From Pedobacter nyackensis (GTDB lineage Bacteria; Bacteroidota; Bacteroidia; Sphingobacteriales; Sphingobacteriaceae): 64,000 bases of DNA. Location of the stretch: NCBI RefSeq assembly GCF_900176505.1, contig NZ_FWYB01000014.1, forward strand, positions 62,001 to 126,000, in the 5' to 3' direction. Both the position numbers and the translations under genes were made by a program. Shown piece by piece: positions 34,601 to 38,581 of the stretch (positions are counted from its first letter, which is position 1; each line of letters starts with the position of its first letter). A model generated the notes under the pieces. It was not told where the DNA came from. It did not search any database and worked only from the letters and a program-made list of their open reading frames with translations.

Positions 34601-37195
34601 GAAATACATCCCCCCACCATTTGTAGCCGTGGTTGCTACTGCCGCTGTTATGCTGTTTGCACTGAATATGGAGTTGTTGACTGTAATCGTACCGGAACCA
34701 TAAATACCTCCGCCATTACCTGTAGTGGCATTTTTAATGAAAGATGCCTGGTTCAGATTGATTGCGCCAGTAGTATAAAGTCCTCCACCGCTTGTTGCAA
34801 CGTTTTCCTCAAACGTTGCTTTAGTCATAATGATTCCTGCGGCATTGTTCCACATTCCACCTCCATTTACCGCTGAATTTCCTTTAAAGCTTACATCATT
34901 CAGGTCCAGGTTGGCGCCAGTATTGTAAAGTCCACCACCATACCTGTTGGTCGTCGTCACCGCATTGTATTCAAACGAAACATTCTTCAGGCGGATCCCC
35001 GTTGAGTTGTTGTACATTCCGGCCCCATAAATAGTGGCATTGTTATTTTTAATAACGAGATTGCTATATGTTCCATTTCCCGGAATGTTACTGATGTAAA
35101 CACCTGCGCCATAGCCTTTCACACCGGTTGAACTGGCTGATCCGGCAGTGATGGTGAAGCCATCAAGTGTTGATTCCGGGGTTAAAGCCAAAATACTGGT
35201 TACCACATGGGCATTCACGTTGTTTCCACTTAATATAGATTCATTGACAGTATATTTTCCCTTTGCATTTGCTATCCGCTCAGTCAGCAATGTCTCCGTC
35301 GTCCCGGCAAAACCACCGTAAATTTTGACCCCTGAAACCATGTTAAAAGTAGAATCAAGATGTTGGACAGGAGAATAGACTCCCTTTGCTACCCAGATCT
35401 CATCACCACTTTTCGCCAATTCGAGGGCCGTCTGTAGTCTGATATAAGCATCAGCCCAACTTGCACCCGAATTCGCTCCCGCAGTTGATGCTGCCCGCAC
35501 ATGCAATCTGGCAGGAGAAGCATTCACATTGATGGTATATTGCCTGCTGACTATTTGTCCCCCCTGGGTAACTTTCACGACAAATGTATAGTCGTCATTT
35601 ATCATGGCGATCCCGCTCAACAGTCCCGTCTGCGCATTCAGTTTAATTCCAGAAGGTAAACTCCCATAGGTTACCTGAAAGGTTGCAGCCCCGGAGCCTG
35701 TAGTTGTTAGCTGTAGTTGATATGGAATACCTCGGGTTACATTACCAATAGTTGAAGGCTGAAGTACAATGGATGCCGGGGCACCTATTGAATGTTCATA
35801 GGCTCCCAGATCGACTGCTGCATTGACCACCCTCGTATTTCCAGCGATGTCAGTACCACCTACTACCTGGGCATTTATTCCCGCATTGATGGCTATAGAT
35901 CCATTCTTCAACCTCAGGTTATGGGTTGTCGAATTTTCAAATTCAGGATTTCCGATAATCGTGTTTTCAGAATTGGCAAATCCATCCTGAATAAGATTAT
36001 AGTAAAGACCAATCTTAGGCGTTATATTTAGCTGATCGGGAACATCTCCACCCCGTCTATTGTTCCAAAAAACACTGTTATATACATTAAATGTGGTAAC
36101 GGCTGAATAGAGGGCTGCTCCATAAGTATTCACATTGGCAATTGCATAAGGAATTGTGTTGTTACTGAAAGTACAGTTGTAGATATTTCCTGTTCCTGAT
36201 GCGAAATACAGACCGGCACCCAGATAGGATACATTTGTGCCTGTTACTGCATTTGCGCTGAACACAGTGTTACTCAGCACAAAACCTGCTCCGATAGCAG
36301 CAGTATATAATCCCGCACCCCGCTGACCAGCATAGTTGCCAATAAAAGAGGCTCTGTTGACAGTTAGATTATTCCCGGTGTTAAATAGTCCACCTCCATT
36401 AGTAGTCACACTATGATTTTCGAAGCTAACATCGGTCATTGTAACACTGGCTCCAAGATTGTTAAATCCACCACCAGTAGAAGCCCCTGTATTGTTTTTA
36501 AAAATAATTTTCTCAAAAGTTGCAGATCCTCCCGTATTATAAATACCTGCTCCGGCAGTTACACTCCGAAGGTTGTTATTCTCTACAATAAGATTCTTAA
36601 AAGACGCAGATGTCCCGGCATTATAAATTCCACCCCCGGCTGCTGAAGCATTATTTTCCTTAATCCATAGATTTTGAAATATTGCAGCGCCACTGCTCAC
36701 ATAAATTCCCGCCCCAATATAAGGTCCGGAAAGAGAAGTTGAAACTGCCGATAAACCACGGGTAATGGTGAAACCATCCAGCAAAGTAGTATTGTTATTT
36801 GCAGAGCTAACCACATGATAGTTAACATCTTGCCCGTGTAATACACTTTCGTTAAGCGTAAAAAGACCATTTGCTGCGGCAACACGCTGACTCAGTAAAG
36901 TCTCAGTCCCAGCAAAACCACCATAAATCTGAACACCTGTTTTGAGAATAAAAGTACCGGCTGTTGTAGCAGCTGAAACATATGTTCCCTTGGCAACCCA
37001 GATTTCATTTCCGGCAACGGATTTGGTGATCGCTGCAGTTAGGGTTGTAAATGCATCCTGCCAGCTTGTACCTGTACCCGTACCGGTTGCAGTAGCTTTG
37101 ACATAATACCTGGTTTGAGCTTGAGTATCGAGAGCAAAAGAAAGAACGAAAAACAACAAAAATGTTACTATGCTATTAGGAAAAATTCGGGTCAT
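13619..37195 (-). CDS. Giant secreted repeat protein (about 7858 aa), beta-helix and Ig-like surface fibre
   Basis: A single open frame of 23.6 kb with no break. The ATG at 37195 gives a clean signal peptide (MTRIFPNSIVTFLLFFVLSF); an in-frame TTG eight codons upstream is less likely. In order: 11 units of 500-590 residues, each a right-handed beta-helix of the choice-of-anchor-Q/polymorphic membrane protein type followed by a putative Ig (He_PIG) domain; 15 Ig-like repeats of about 87 residues (Big_4 type); an MBG-like region (YFGKENPPFTYHMKGF); a Listeria-Bacteroides-type repeat (ITFETMGGTTIDPI...LYAEWT); a phage-tail-like linker (LSDWYGY); and an FN3-like end. No T9SS sorting domain or LPXTG motif is seen, so export and anchoring are unexplained. 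Co-transcribed with two tail-fibre-like genes downstream. Adhesion or a surface fibre is inferred; enzymatic (lyase-like beta-helix) function cannot be excluded. Confidence 0.93.
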   Translation of the reverse strand: MTRIFPNSIVTFLLFFVLSFALDTQAQTRYYVKATATGTGTGTSWQDAFTTLTAAITKSVAGNEIWVAKGTYVSAATTAGTFILKTGVQIYGGFAGTETLLSQRVAAANGLFTLNESVLHGQDVNYHVVSSANNNTTLLDGFTITRGLSAVSTSLSGPYIGAGIYVSSGAAIFQNLWIKENNASAAGGGIYNAGTSASFKNLIVENNNLRSVTAGAGIYNTGGSATFEKIIFKNNTGASTGGGFNNLGASVTMTDVSFENHSVTTNGGGLFNTGNNLTVNRASFIGNYAGQRGAGLYTAAIGAGFVLSNTVFSANAVTGTNVSYLGAGLYFASGTGNIYNCTFSNNTIPYAIANVNTYGAALYSAVTTFNVYNSVFWNNRRGGDVPDQLNITPKIGLYYNLIQDGFANSENTIIGNPEFENSTTHNLRLKNGSIAINAGINAQVVGGTDIAGNTRVVNAAVDLGAYEHSIGAPASIVLQPSTIGNVTRGIPYQLQLTTTGSGAATFQVTYGSLPSGIKLNAQTGLLSGIAMINDDYTFVVKVTQGGQIVSRQYTINVNASPARLHVRAASTAGANSGASWADAYIRLQTALELAKSGDEIWVAKGVYSPVQHLDSTFNMVSGVKIYGGFAGTTETLLTERIANAKGKYTVNESILSGNNVNAHVVTSILALTPESTLDGFTITAGSASSTGVKGYGAGVYISNIPGNGTYSNLVIKNNNATIYGAGMYNNSTGIRLKNVSFEYNAVTTTNRYGGGLYNTGANLDLNDVSFKGNSAVNGGGMWNNAAGIIMTKATFEENVATSGGGLYTTGAINLNQASFIKNATTGNGGGIYGSGTITVNNSIFSANSITAAVATTATNGGGMYFSGTATVTNCTFSNNTTNYTVAGATTIGAGLYAAPAAFGIYNNIFWGNKRGNDVNDQIGGTATNLANNLIQDDYIYGANNLIGNPEFENALTHDLRLKNGSVAINAGNNAYVGPANDLGGNTRIIHNIVDLGAYENTNASAGSLALLPATLPVARRGTVYSQQLSTSASSGVITWEHTIGTLPLGVLFNKQTGILSGVPMYSGAYTFVIKATQNGTMATRQYNLQVNDGATRWHVKGNATGANNGADWTNGLTRLQSALGMAKSGDEIWVAKGVYAPAGHVDSTFNLVSGVKLYGGFAGTETLLSQRIADANGKFTLNNAELHGSSVNKHVVSSTTPMSVETLLDGFTVSGGNATVAAIYGTGIYSLVAAVNGTYKNLIVKNNTGATLGGGMYNTAIAIKLENVHFEGNSATLSTRHGGGFYNNGANAILNNVTFRGNQGIQGGGMYNTAINVTINNAVFENNSVTTTGGGLVNTVAGFILNNGVFENNEAPAAGGGFMNSGTATLTDVTFRSNRSNTTGAGISSTGSLNIDRGLFVNNIALQHGGGIYMNGIATFTNVAFSRNAVTSTAGYYGGGIYVAAGTTNITNATFSKNTVARTLLNSGAGLYRAGGTVNVANSILWGNTQGTGLSDQLNTGVSSVINSTIEDGYATGSAILVGDPLFTDPVNDNLTLKTGSLAIDKGNNGAVGTSKDIEGNPRIYNAIVDHGAYENQGGASLKIAPATLGTITRGALVDIQMTATGGTAPFTWSILSGELPLGLSITPGGRIYGRVMKPTPGGDTFVIAVNNATLIGSKQYTIDAIPGSARFYVNKDAIGKATGANWADAFTDLQPTLSYAIAGDEIWVAKGTYSPGPDVGSTFTMKSGVKWYGGFAGTENELTERVADANNLYAVNETILTGNNKSYHVVTNLEQSTNQTVVDGFSIMGGRTAIGSYSTIPYSAAGIYNNAGEAVFRNLWVKNNNADRFGGGIYNNGPSTFENIRLEKNIANRGAGYGGGLYNLNAFVILRNLTFVENEAVLGGGMFNTVANLSAENLTFLRNKATTSGAGLYHNVGTLNLKKSLFEENTVVGNGGGLMSTTGLNAEDLVFKNNTATTTGAGMMSAGTLTLNRVSFIGNTSAQYGAGLYNNGISRLDNVVFSQNKITTNSTVGYGVGMYNYAGASVLSNTTFSNNTSAYTHATNNAGAGFYMRSGSASIYNSIFWGNKRANALSDQIAGVVTITNSIVENGYAGGTKISIGNPLFTNAAVDNLKIKGGSAAIDVGDNSASGTALDLANLPRVVNGIVDLGAHENQGGESLLILPASLPVSVRGTNISTQFTATGGGTSLTWSISSGALPTGLSFSAEGLLSGRTMFVGNYTFVVSVTDGEFAGTKQFNVVVSPGSTNIYVSEGATAGRKDGSNWPNAFTDLQLALGQATAGDQIWVAKGNYSPGLLVTSTFALKENVKIYGGFAGTEENLAARDTNLIHTTNKSILDGSKGVASYHVVSSTTAVTSETILDGFTISGGRTLTTTSTSYPNVPDQGVNYYGAGIYTSLGRPIFNNLIITNNTALFGGGAFVLSGVATFTNTKFIANSTIGNLGRGAGLYNHTGGITVDKVLFEGNAITAGSATYGGAIFNSGTALISNTTFKDNITGGTGYAYGGAFYSNTSSPVKISNTTFTGNQALNGGAVYIQAGAPEFTDVTFKSNRSRALGGAVISAGTPLFERVYFIDNESTQHGGALQTTGVARLNNVVFSRNRIVALATAGAYGGAMYAANSATLTNVTFSNNSISRNAAGGGALYRAGGTVTISNSIFWGNTREGGVADQIQGVVTIDKSIVQNGISGGTNIAIGNPLFTDAAADNLRLRGGSPAIDMGDNAKVTGATDVEGNLRIFNDVVDMGAFENQGTASLIISPATLQAFSRGDLFEVPLTVSAGGANLVWSITSGVLPSGLSLDAAGVLKGRPLEAGTFTFVVGATDGTLVGRRQYTLLVNPASTQLFVNVAAVSGRNDGSSWEHGYTDFKVAITKALAGDQIWVAKGTYSPGLLATSWFTMKEGVKIYGGFAGTETTLNDRAMPLIHTSNQTILDGSQGVASRHVVFNNIALSNATLLDGFTISGGQGLAGTDSDNNRGAGIYNYAAVKAIFSNLRVINNKAERGAGIYNIGTAVYDKILFEGNEANAVGGGFFNLGGNITMTDVTFRGNSAKLNSGGISQSGGVLNIDRGSFIANTAGQQGGGMYNSSGTANLTNVIFSRNAVTTAGSGYYGGGMYAASATNLNNVTFSDNKIAFTHATTIGGAGLYRSAGVVTVNNGIFWGNTRGSNVPDQLTAGQNVRNTIVQGGYATGVNILIGNPLFANPAQDDLQLKGGSPAIDAGDNLSNTTSTDLAGNPRITNDIIDFGAYESLGGNGLKIQPAVFPSSARGLDPNFQMSVTGGAGNYTWTLQSGTLPTGLVLTNDGLITGRPTVVGTYTFVISVTDGTLVGSKQFNAVITDGPSRLYVRQAATGNNNGSNWANAFTDLQTALTQSKAGDEIWVAKGTYYTGPLASSYFTLKEGVKMYGGFAGTEALLTERNIDNIRTANETILDGSQGTVSYHVVYNAAALTSATVLDGFSIQGGKAAINSTGASYYGGGIYNTNGAAVFSHLWIKNNIAAYGGGLYHIGDAEYTDIIFSNNQSKGTNARGAAVYNVKGFKLTKGVFQNNQLVETGSSTAYGAAIFNSGALMLNEVKFENNLISNGQGGAIYSNSGAIVDISKTEFTGNKATTGGAVFLANGTTTFTDVQFKNNTSTSTAGAMYAAGVVNINRVSFISNSSLQHGAALWSASTLKIDNSIFSRNSVTSTAGYYGGAIFLSSGNALINNTSFSNNSIGYNKGTATLSYGGAVYRSTGTATINNSIFWGNKRGNDVPDQMNVGVIIATSIVQGNYVGGTDIKIGDPMFVNAAADDLHLKGGSLAIDAGENNWQVFDKDLSGNPRVVNATIDLGAYEQDGNGRLMISPAVINPISRGTALDLQLVATGTALPVSWTLQTGKLPTGVTFSADGKFKGVPTVVGTYTFVIGATDGQILGSKQYTIIVQNGISRLFVNRSAAGDNNGSNWANAFTDIQPALDLAGAGDEIWVAKGTYFTGPLAASTFKLKEGVKMYGGFAGTELVLTDRNMADLRSVNETIMDGSQGIASYHVVTNVLALTSATILDGFSIQGGNATLISGNNYQGGGIYNSLGAVQFSNLWVKNNNGTYGGGIYHNGDATYTNIMFSNNQAKGTSARGAAVYNAKGFKLSKGVFENNKILESSSYPGYGAGIFTTGMLDLSEVEFKNNSILNGQGAAIYSNSSAVIKIKKGTFTGNKATTGGALFIASGSPVLEEVVFTDNAATTGGAIYASGVLMLNRASFIHNIAVQHGGAIWSNSNLKIDNSIFSRNEVTSTAAYYGGAIYISSNDVLINNSSFSKNNIGYAKGTATLSYGGALYRNSGTVTIHNSILWGNTRTGTIADQLNAGVIVGNTIVQQDYATGTDVKIGDPLFLDTAADNLQLQGGSLAIDGGENSWQAYDKDLAGKARVINNKIDLGAYENESTERLIITPETIEAITRGASLNLPFSLTGTSLPVTWSLQAGKLPPGVLLTADGKLTGVPNIIGVYTFVVGATDGNLSGNRQYKVTVQNGTGRMYVHEAAAGANNGSDWTNAFKDLQTALELAGAGDEIWVAKGTYYSGPLAASTFKLKEGVKMYGGFAGTETTIEERDTLKIRTDNEAILDGSQGIASYHVVYNAAALTSATVLDGFSIQGGGSAVNTTNNSVNYYGGGIYNSLGAVVFRNLWIKNNLAVYGAGLYHNGDASYTDVTFSNNRSTGYYARGSAVYNVKGFKLNKGVFENNRIIESSSYPGYGAAMFSTGIADLNDVRFESNTVTNGQGGAIYVNSSAVTNLSNASFNGSRATTGGALYLASGTANLSNVSFKDNVATAAGGAIYAGGVLNIDRASFQNNNSGQHGGSIWSSATLKISNTTFSRNKVNSSSAYYGGAVFIYTGTATLTNTTFSKNSIGYYKTGTVNYGGGLYRNSGTVTLNNSILWGNIRGEGMSDQLNLNIKTTNSLISGGYTTGLNIIDANPAFVNADADDLALTGCSPAINTGDNNLAPAGTVDRLGNPRTKAVVIDLGAIEYQSDVITLNPETLPQIPRGAAFSQQLQGGGGTGTYTYKLISGKLPDGLSMDASGLITGNPIVIGKYTFVINVTDGTLCGNRVYNMDVVAGTGVVRILVNQAATAGQNNGSTWDNAYLDLQSALKVSLAGDQIWVAKGTYSPGTLVTSYFQLKEGVKMYGGFAATESTLAERDSLKVRTVNETILTGNNNSRHVVYNYNALTAATVLDGFSISGGRSVPTGTSTGEPYIGAGIYNRIGAATFNHLWIKNNNSNTYGGGMYNGGTGLISNVIFENNGTLNASGSYRYGGGLYNVGVATMRQLEFINNTAAYGGGMYQATAAVTINNISFKDNKATLGGGFYSYSGKVTLNNATFTGNTATQHGGGLYQWSSTLTINGAKFSRNKVTGTGAYFGGALYQYTGTSTLVNVTMSTNSIAYVNATLNKYGGAIYRNAGTLNLHNSIVWGNQRGNGVVDELNLNIKPVSALIRGGYVAGKVIVDKDPLFNLSNEDDLFLSDCSPAINMGDNSLSTVILKDLAGQPRIKTEVVDLGAFENQQDRINVGPAVLPEGLRGVIYEHQMVSSGGSGSYTYAVSYGSLPDGLLLSPSGRISGRPINAGLYTFNITASDGTLCGNRLYTFEVKVGTGKVRIYVNQAATSGMNNSASWEHAFLDLQKGLSSAMAGDTIFVAKGTYTPGLKVNNYFTLKEGVKIYGGFAATEKELADRDSTAIMTTNETILDGANRSYHVVFNRLALTNATVLDGFTISGGKSANGSSTADPYNGGGIYNALGKVIFKNLWVKNNYAYYSGGGIFNSGAATFSNITLEKNTVVQLGGGLYNNAAATFKDVKFIGNKGSQGGGMYHITAALEMKDVVFKNNTATATGGAFYNATNGKPTIIGGLFVGNTAAQHGGAIYHYTGTFNLINAAFSRNRTTVNGYHGGAYYHYTGTTNIVNATFSNNTSAYINASTTTKYGGALYRNTGTVNVANSIFWGNTRGNAIPDQMNAGIVVSTSTVQNGYVTGTTILTKDPQLANAAADDLSLAPCSPVVNMGDNTKITGTTKDLAGEDRIKHTTVDLGAYEFQGIYLENAEQQLPAADQWTSYSHQIQLAEGGAYTYALSQGLLPDGLGLSSSGLISGEPSVAGDYEFTLAVQGADVCGSLKVKIKVNPRAAYIIEVLKPYPVPVKKDTGTPFDQLNLVTQVEVVMSDNSHAMFPVTWQPGNYDGNVEGIYQLTGTLTVPNPDVNRNNLTATARVAVITPIYPYIIAVAPLPPVKVLSGTPYSDVLPLLPKQAQVTYDDGVTREMLNLTWKQGNYNSKVGVYRLYATLGIKEEHANPADFEANVDVYVQHNIIAVEDLADITVDLNTPAANLPLPAAVRVTYHDQTTGFLNVIWDRSQYIADKGAEYDLKGTLQLNDLVSNTGLLFANNKVIIRKNIVSVEGNYAASTPYDTPFDEVILPQTVKVNFDDGTQDTVGVEWAPGSYNKLQSGNYTLTGTLLHNESIDNKNNIKAQMILTVLPKPKNIVSIAVLDTVKVSYGTLLAAIPELTAAVQVTYDDGSTGTLNMTWDTEGYDPLVPEVYSFIGDPVLIPGVVNKDAKTAEINIQVGNKKIIAVQNPTAIIVKYGTPVEDIPFPETVNVTYNDQSAGTEGVIWSSASYNAQLPGVYEFKGALVTGDDIDNPDSLMATVSVTVGPKPLEVVSVAASTMLVPFGTSFVNAQTLFPAQVNVTYDNGTTGMLNVTWEEGDYIADIPGVYELKGTLQLPEDILNPNDVEAVLKVTVGKHLIDTYTSPDTITVVFGTAPESITLRGQLNAKFVDGGNEDLGVDWDLTPYNGNIAGSYLLNGSFTLTDEVENPKPVNPQIVVTVLPREKLIVSLKIDTINVAFGTSLESLQFPVISKATLDDGTLIDIAVQDASFKSPLYNGDAAGEYLFEGAIIVPQGILNTNNLTPKVVVVVDRKQIESIETLPGISVDYDTEFDALTLPEAIKVTYNDASEELLSVSWTKGTYDGKTAGVYTLQGTMVIPDDADNPKGLQPVITVTVAERIKKLLSITRDTVEVSYGTLQSDISFPSTVTGLFDDGSTLSLNVTTWANPDYDATSPGSYEFSSEVVMPALTENPDSIKAAVTVKVAQRYIVSVADPLALTVPYGTAFGTLMLPEMVMVTYNNNEQESLSVNWDGSTYNGVLAGDYILPGTLVPGSPEENKDNKTTSIKVTVLPKLLVLDSVLVNTPLHFPFGTTQEQVLAQLGTQLDAIFTDASTGKVAVSWESPLFNGNVPGSYSFTGLLDMEGKAENPDDITAKVGVIIDNKNVIAVETLADLIDVYGKPFSALGLPATVMVTYDDQTTANLPVLWTEGDYDATLLIPQIIHGELQLTDDVRNDANLQPQIKVTLWKDLLSVAEIAPITVKYGTPFANLGLPASIEVTYNDGSKELLNITWDQAAYTAAPIGELNLTGALTLSANTFNTTDQVASVKVTIEKAAQTITFAPIGDKNYGDDPFKLIATASSGLPVVFELLEGKLDLNGDMATIEGAGDVVLKVSQAGDAFFAPVEAQQTFKINKAMLTVSGDTLTKYFGKENPPFTYHMKGFKYEETGTHVRADATLQGEPAFSTTATLSSPAGDYPVTLSVGTLQADNYEFTFEPGLLTVKNLYHTITFETMGGTTIDPIQVEDGAKLPAVTTTKAGMIFYTWFSDQPMETVFNFDAGITESMTLYAEWTMTSLPESGALSMRTVADYMLGLNELTTAERAAPFSLSLLNGKSHLAKKTAPFKLSDWYGYGPMKKALLNTSTVTAKNETSVAIAIALLSNGGTALAASGICWSTDEHPTIADTRVNAANIGDSQVVVDGLIVGVNYYLKAFAINQAGVSYGNELVFRIKEDGSVEMIKK
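14860..18779 (-). repeat. Fifteen tandem Ig-like (Big_4-type) repeats inside the giant gene
   Basis: I count 15 consecutive repeats of about 85-90 residues. Each carries a pattern such as VxYGTPFxxLxLPxxVxVTYxDG, then LxVxWxxGxYD, GxYxLxGTL, a conserved Asn (xNPxxx) and a closing VTV strand. They are more diverged from one another than the beta-helix units, which suggests an older array. They probably form a stiff stalk carrying the beta-helix head away from the cell. The count is by eye, and the eighth and ninth copies are less regular. Confidence 0.85.
18780..37110 (-). repeat. Eleven tandem beta-helix/He_PIG units inside the giant gene
   Basis: Units start with a phrase like RLYVRQAATGNNNGSNWANA and soon reach IWVAKGTY. 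They end with DLGAYE followed by an Ig-like PxGLxxxxxGxxxGxP stretch. Approximate unit starts on the minus strand are 37110, 35519, 33912, 32187, 30455, 28680, 27184, 25433, 23692, 21934 and 20337. Spacing is between about 1.49 and 1.78 kb. Inside each unit FxxN and GGA/GGG motifs alternate, as in chlamydial Pmp proteins. Units 7-9 (21934-27184) are the most alike in protein and appear close in DNA too. Boundaries are estimates by eye. Confidence 0.88.
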
Positions 37196-37368
37196 GTTTG
37201 AAAAAAGAAGCTGCTGCAAAAAAAATAGGGATGGACTTAGTTACCATAAAAATCCCATAAATTTTCTAATAAAGAAAAAACAGATCATTTTCCGTTCAAA
37301 CTGAGTAATTAACAGCTCATCATTCATTCGAGAATAGGGATTTTACAGGTAAAAAAATTACCACCCGG

Positions 37369-37402
37369 CAAATCTATAAAATAAATTTTCCCCTACAACA
37401 AA
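37369..37402 (-). promoter_or_regulatory. Candidate promoter of the giant-gene operon, in a 343-nt gene-free stretch
   Basis: On the minus strand TAGATTTG (37369-37376) fits the Bacteroidetes -7 box TAnnTTTG. A TTTG lies at 37399-37402, a spacing of 22 nt that is slightly longer than the usual 19-21. This would place the start point near 37362 and leave a leader of roughly 165 nt before the ATG at 37195. The rest of the spacer from 37196 to 37538 shows nothing else I can support: no gene and no strong hairpin. Confidence 0.4.
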
Positions 37403-37538
37403 AACACTATTCACAGGTGATAAGAATTTATTACTTTGCTCGTTATCAAATAACCATCAGATAAACCACGTATAAACGTTCCCTGTTCCAGATCATTACG
37501 GGTGAAAAACCTACATTTTGTAAAAACAAACGCTGCAC

Positions 37539-38177
37539 CTATGCCCCAATAACTTGTCCCAGGTATAAACTATTAGCAGCCCTTAGTCTGTCATCAGATA
37601 CAAAAGAGATGTAAACCTCCAGCAATTGATTACGCATGGCTGGATTCATTTTCAATATATCCTGTCCCTCCATTCTTCTTGCTCCGCTATTGAAAAATAC
37701 ATGTTTTTTTATAGCCGGTGCATAAGCCAGTAACATGACCTGATCACGATTGTATGGCCAGGTCATGTTTTCAGCATTCCAGGTAAACTTTAACCCTGTT
37801 TCTACCCACTCCACTTTAGGATTTACTGGCTGAGGTAAATCACCGACACTAATTATAATTTTAGAATAATCAACCTCTACGTCGGGGTAGAACCCTTTAA
37901 GTGCATTTGGCTTATTATAAGCAATAGCCAGGTTGTGATAGTTTTTTGTAGTTCCGTTAGCTTTAGGATTAAAGCCTGTTCTGAGCAAAGTGTCCATGGC
38001 TCGAAAAAAATCCATGATCACTTTCATTTGCAACTTGTTGTTCAATTGCTTATCTGTTAGTGGTTTTCTACTCTTGCCAATTCCTCTGACTACTTGCTGG
38101 CCTTTTAATGGATACGAGACCAAATTGAAAATTTTACCATTTGCGGCACCAAAAATGCCTTTTTTAAAGATTGCCAT
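37539..38177 (-). CDS. DUF6266 family protein
   Basis: The 212-residue protein begins MAIFKKGIFGAANGKIFNLV and continues with RGIGKSRKPLTDKQLNNKLQMKV. Both are the hallmark start of DUF6266, a family of about this length found in several copies in Sphingobacteriia and related Bacteroidota. There is no signal peptide, membrane segment or enzyme motif. The C-terminal half has alternating beta strands (PKVEWVETGLKFTWNAEN, VMLLAYAPAIKKHVFFNSG). The family's function is not known to me. It stands alone on the minus strand with a GC-rich 11-bp tandem repeat about 140-190 bp upstream, an association worth testing in other genomes. Base composition matches its neighbours. Confidence 0.85.
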   Translation of the reverse strand: MAIFKKGIFGAANGKIFNLVSYPLKGQQVVRGIGKSRKPLTDKQLNNKLQMKVIMDFFRAMDTLLRTGFNPKANGTTKNYHNLAIAYNKPNALKGFYPDVEVDYSKIIISVGDLPQPVNPKVEWVETGLKFTWNAENMTWPYNRDQVMLLAYAPAIKKHVFFNSGARRMEGQDILKMNPAMRNQLLEVYISFVSDDRLRAANSLYLGQVIGA

Positions 38178-38316
38178 AATACATTTTTTATTTGTTTAAC
38201 ATTTTATTATTCCTTTCCAAACGAAAGGAAATACAAGGCAAACAAGAACAAAATATGCAGCTCTGTTTTATCGGAGCTTTACCGGAGTCTTGCCCAGGCC
38301 TTCCTGAGACTTGGGG

Positions 38317-38371
38317 CCCCGGCAAGGCCCCAGCAATACCCCAGCAACGCCCCGGTAAGCCCCCCACAACT
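38317..38371. repeat. 11-bp tandem repeat (five units) in a 400-nt gene-free stretch
   Basis: Five 11-bp units lie end to end: CCCCGGCAAGG, CCCCAGCAATA, CCCCAGCAACG, CCCCGGTAAGC and CCCCACAACTC, consensus CCCCrGCAAnn. The tract is far richer in C than its surroundings. The enclosing spacer (38178-38577) also has an 8-bp hairpin close to the DUF6266 start (38210-38217 pairing with 38223-38230) and a homopolymer T/A tract near 38521-38536. A plus-strand reading frame across this stretch has no recognisable product, starts with TTG and is proline-rich only because of the repeat, so I do not call it a gene. Confidence 0.75.
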
Positions 38372-38563
38372 CCAGACTACTATCTGCCTGAAACAGTTCT
38401 ATATTTACCTTGGATACAAATGAAAAGAATTAATGTAATTATGGGCAGTCCCAAGGGGTCCCGTACCCTCTCGCAAAAATGGGGCAAAAACGGGCTCTAC
38501 TATACCGTTATGGCGGAATTATTTTTTTTTTAAAAAATGTAAAAACGGAGTTTTCTACCCTTG

Positions 38564-38581
38564 ATAAAGCTATAGCTTTAT
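38564..38581 (-). terminator. Possible weak terminator palindrome after the dehydrogenase gene
   Basis: A perfect 18-bp palindrome, ATAAAGCTATAGCTTTAT, overlaps the stop codon of the dehydrogenase gene. It gives a 7-bp stem with a TATA loop. The T-run on the transcript side is about 20 nt away rather than adjacent, so terminator activity is uncertain. Confidence 0.3.

Noticed and set aside
18780..37110. Regular repeats as a CRISPR array
   Set aside because: The repeat period is about 1.5-1.8 kb and the repeats are protein-coding in one frame; no short identical repeats with unique spacers are present.
38192..38533. Plus-strand 113-codon reading frame upstream of the DUF6266 gene
   Set aside because: It starts with TTG, its proline-rich middle is a by-product of the 11-bp repeat, and it resembles no family I know.
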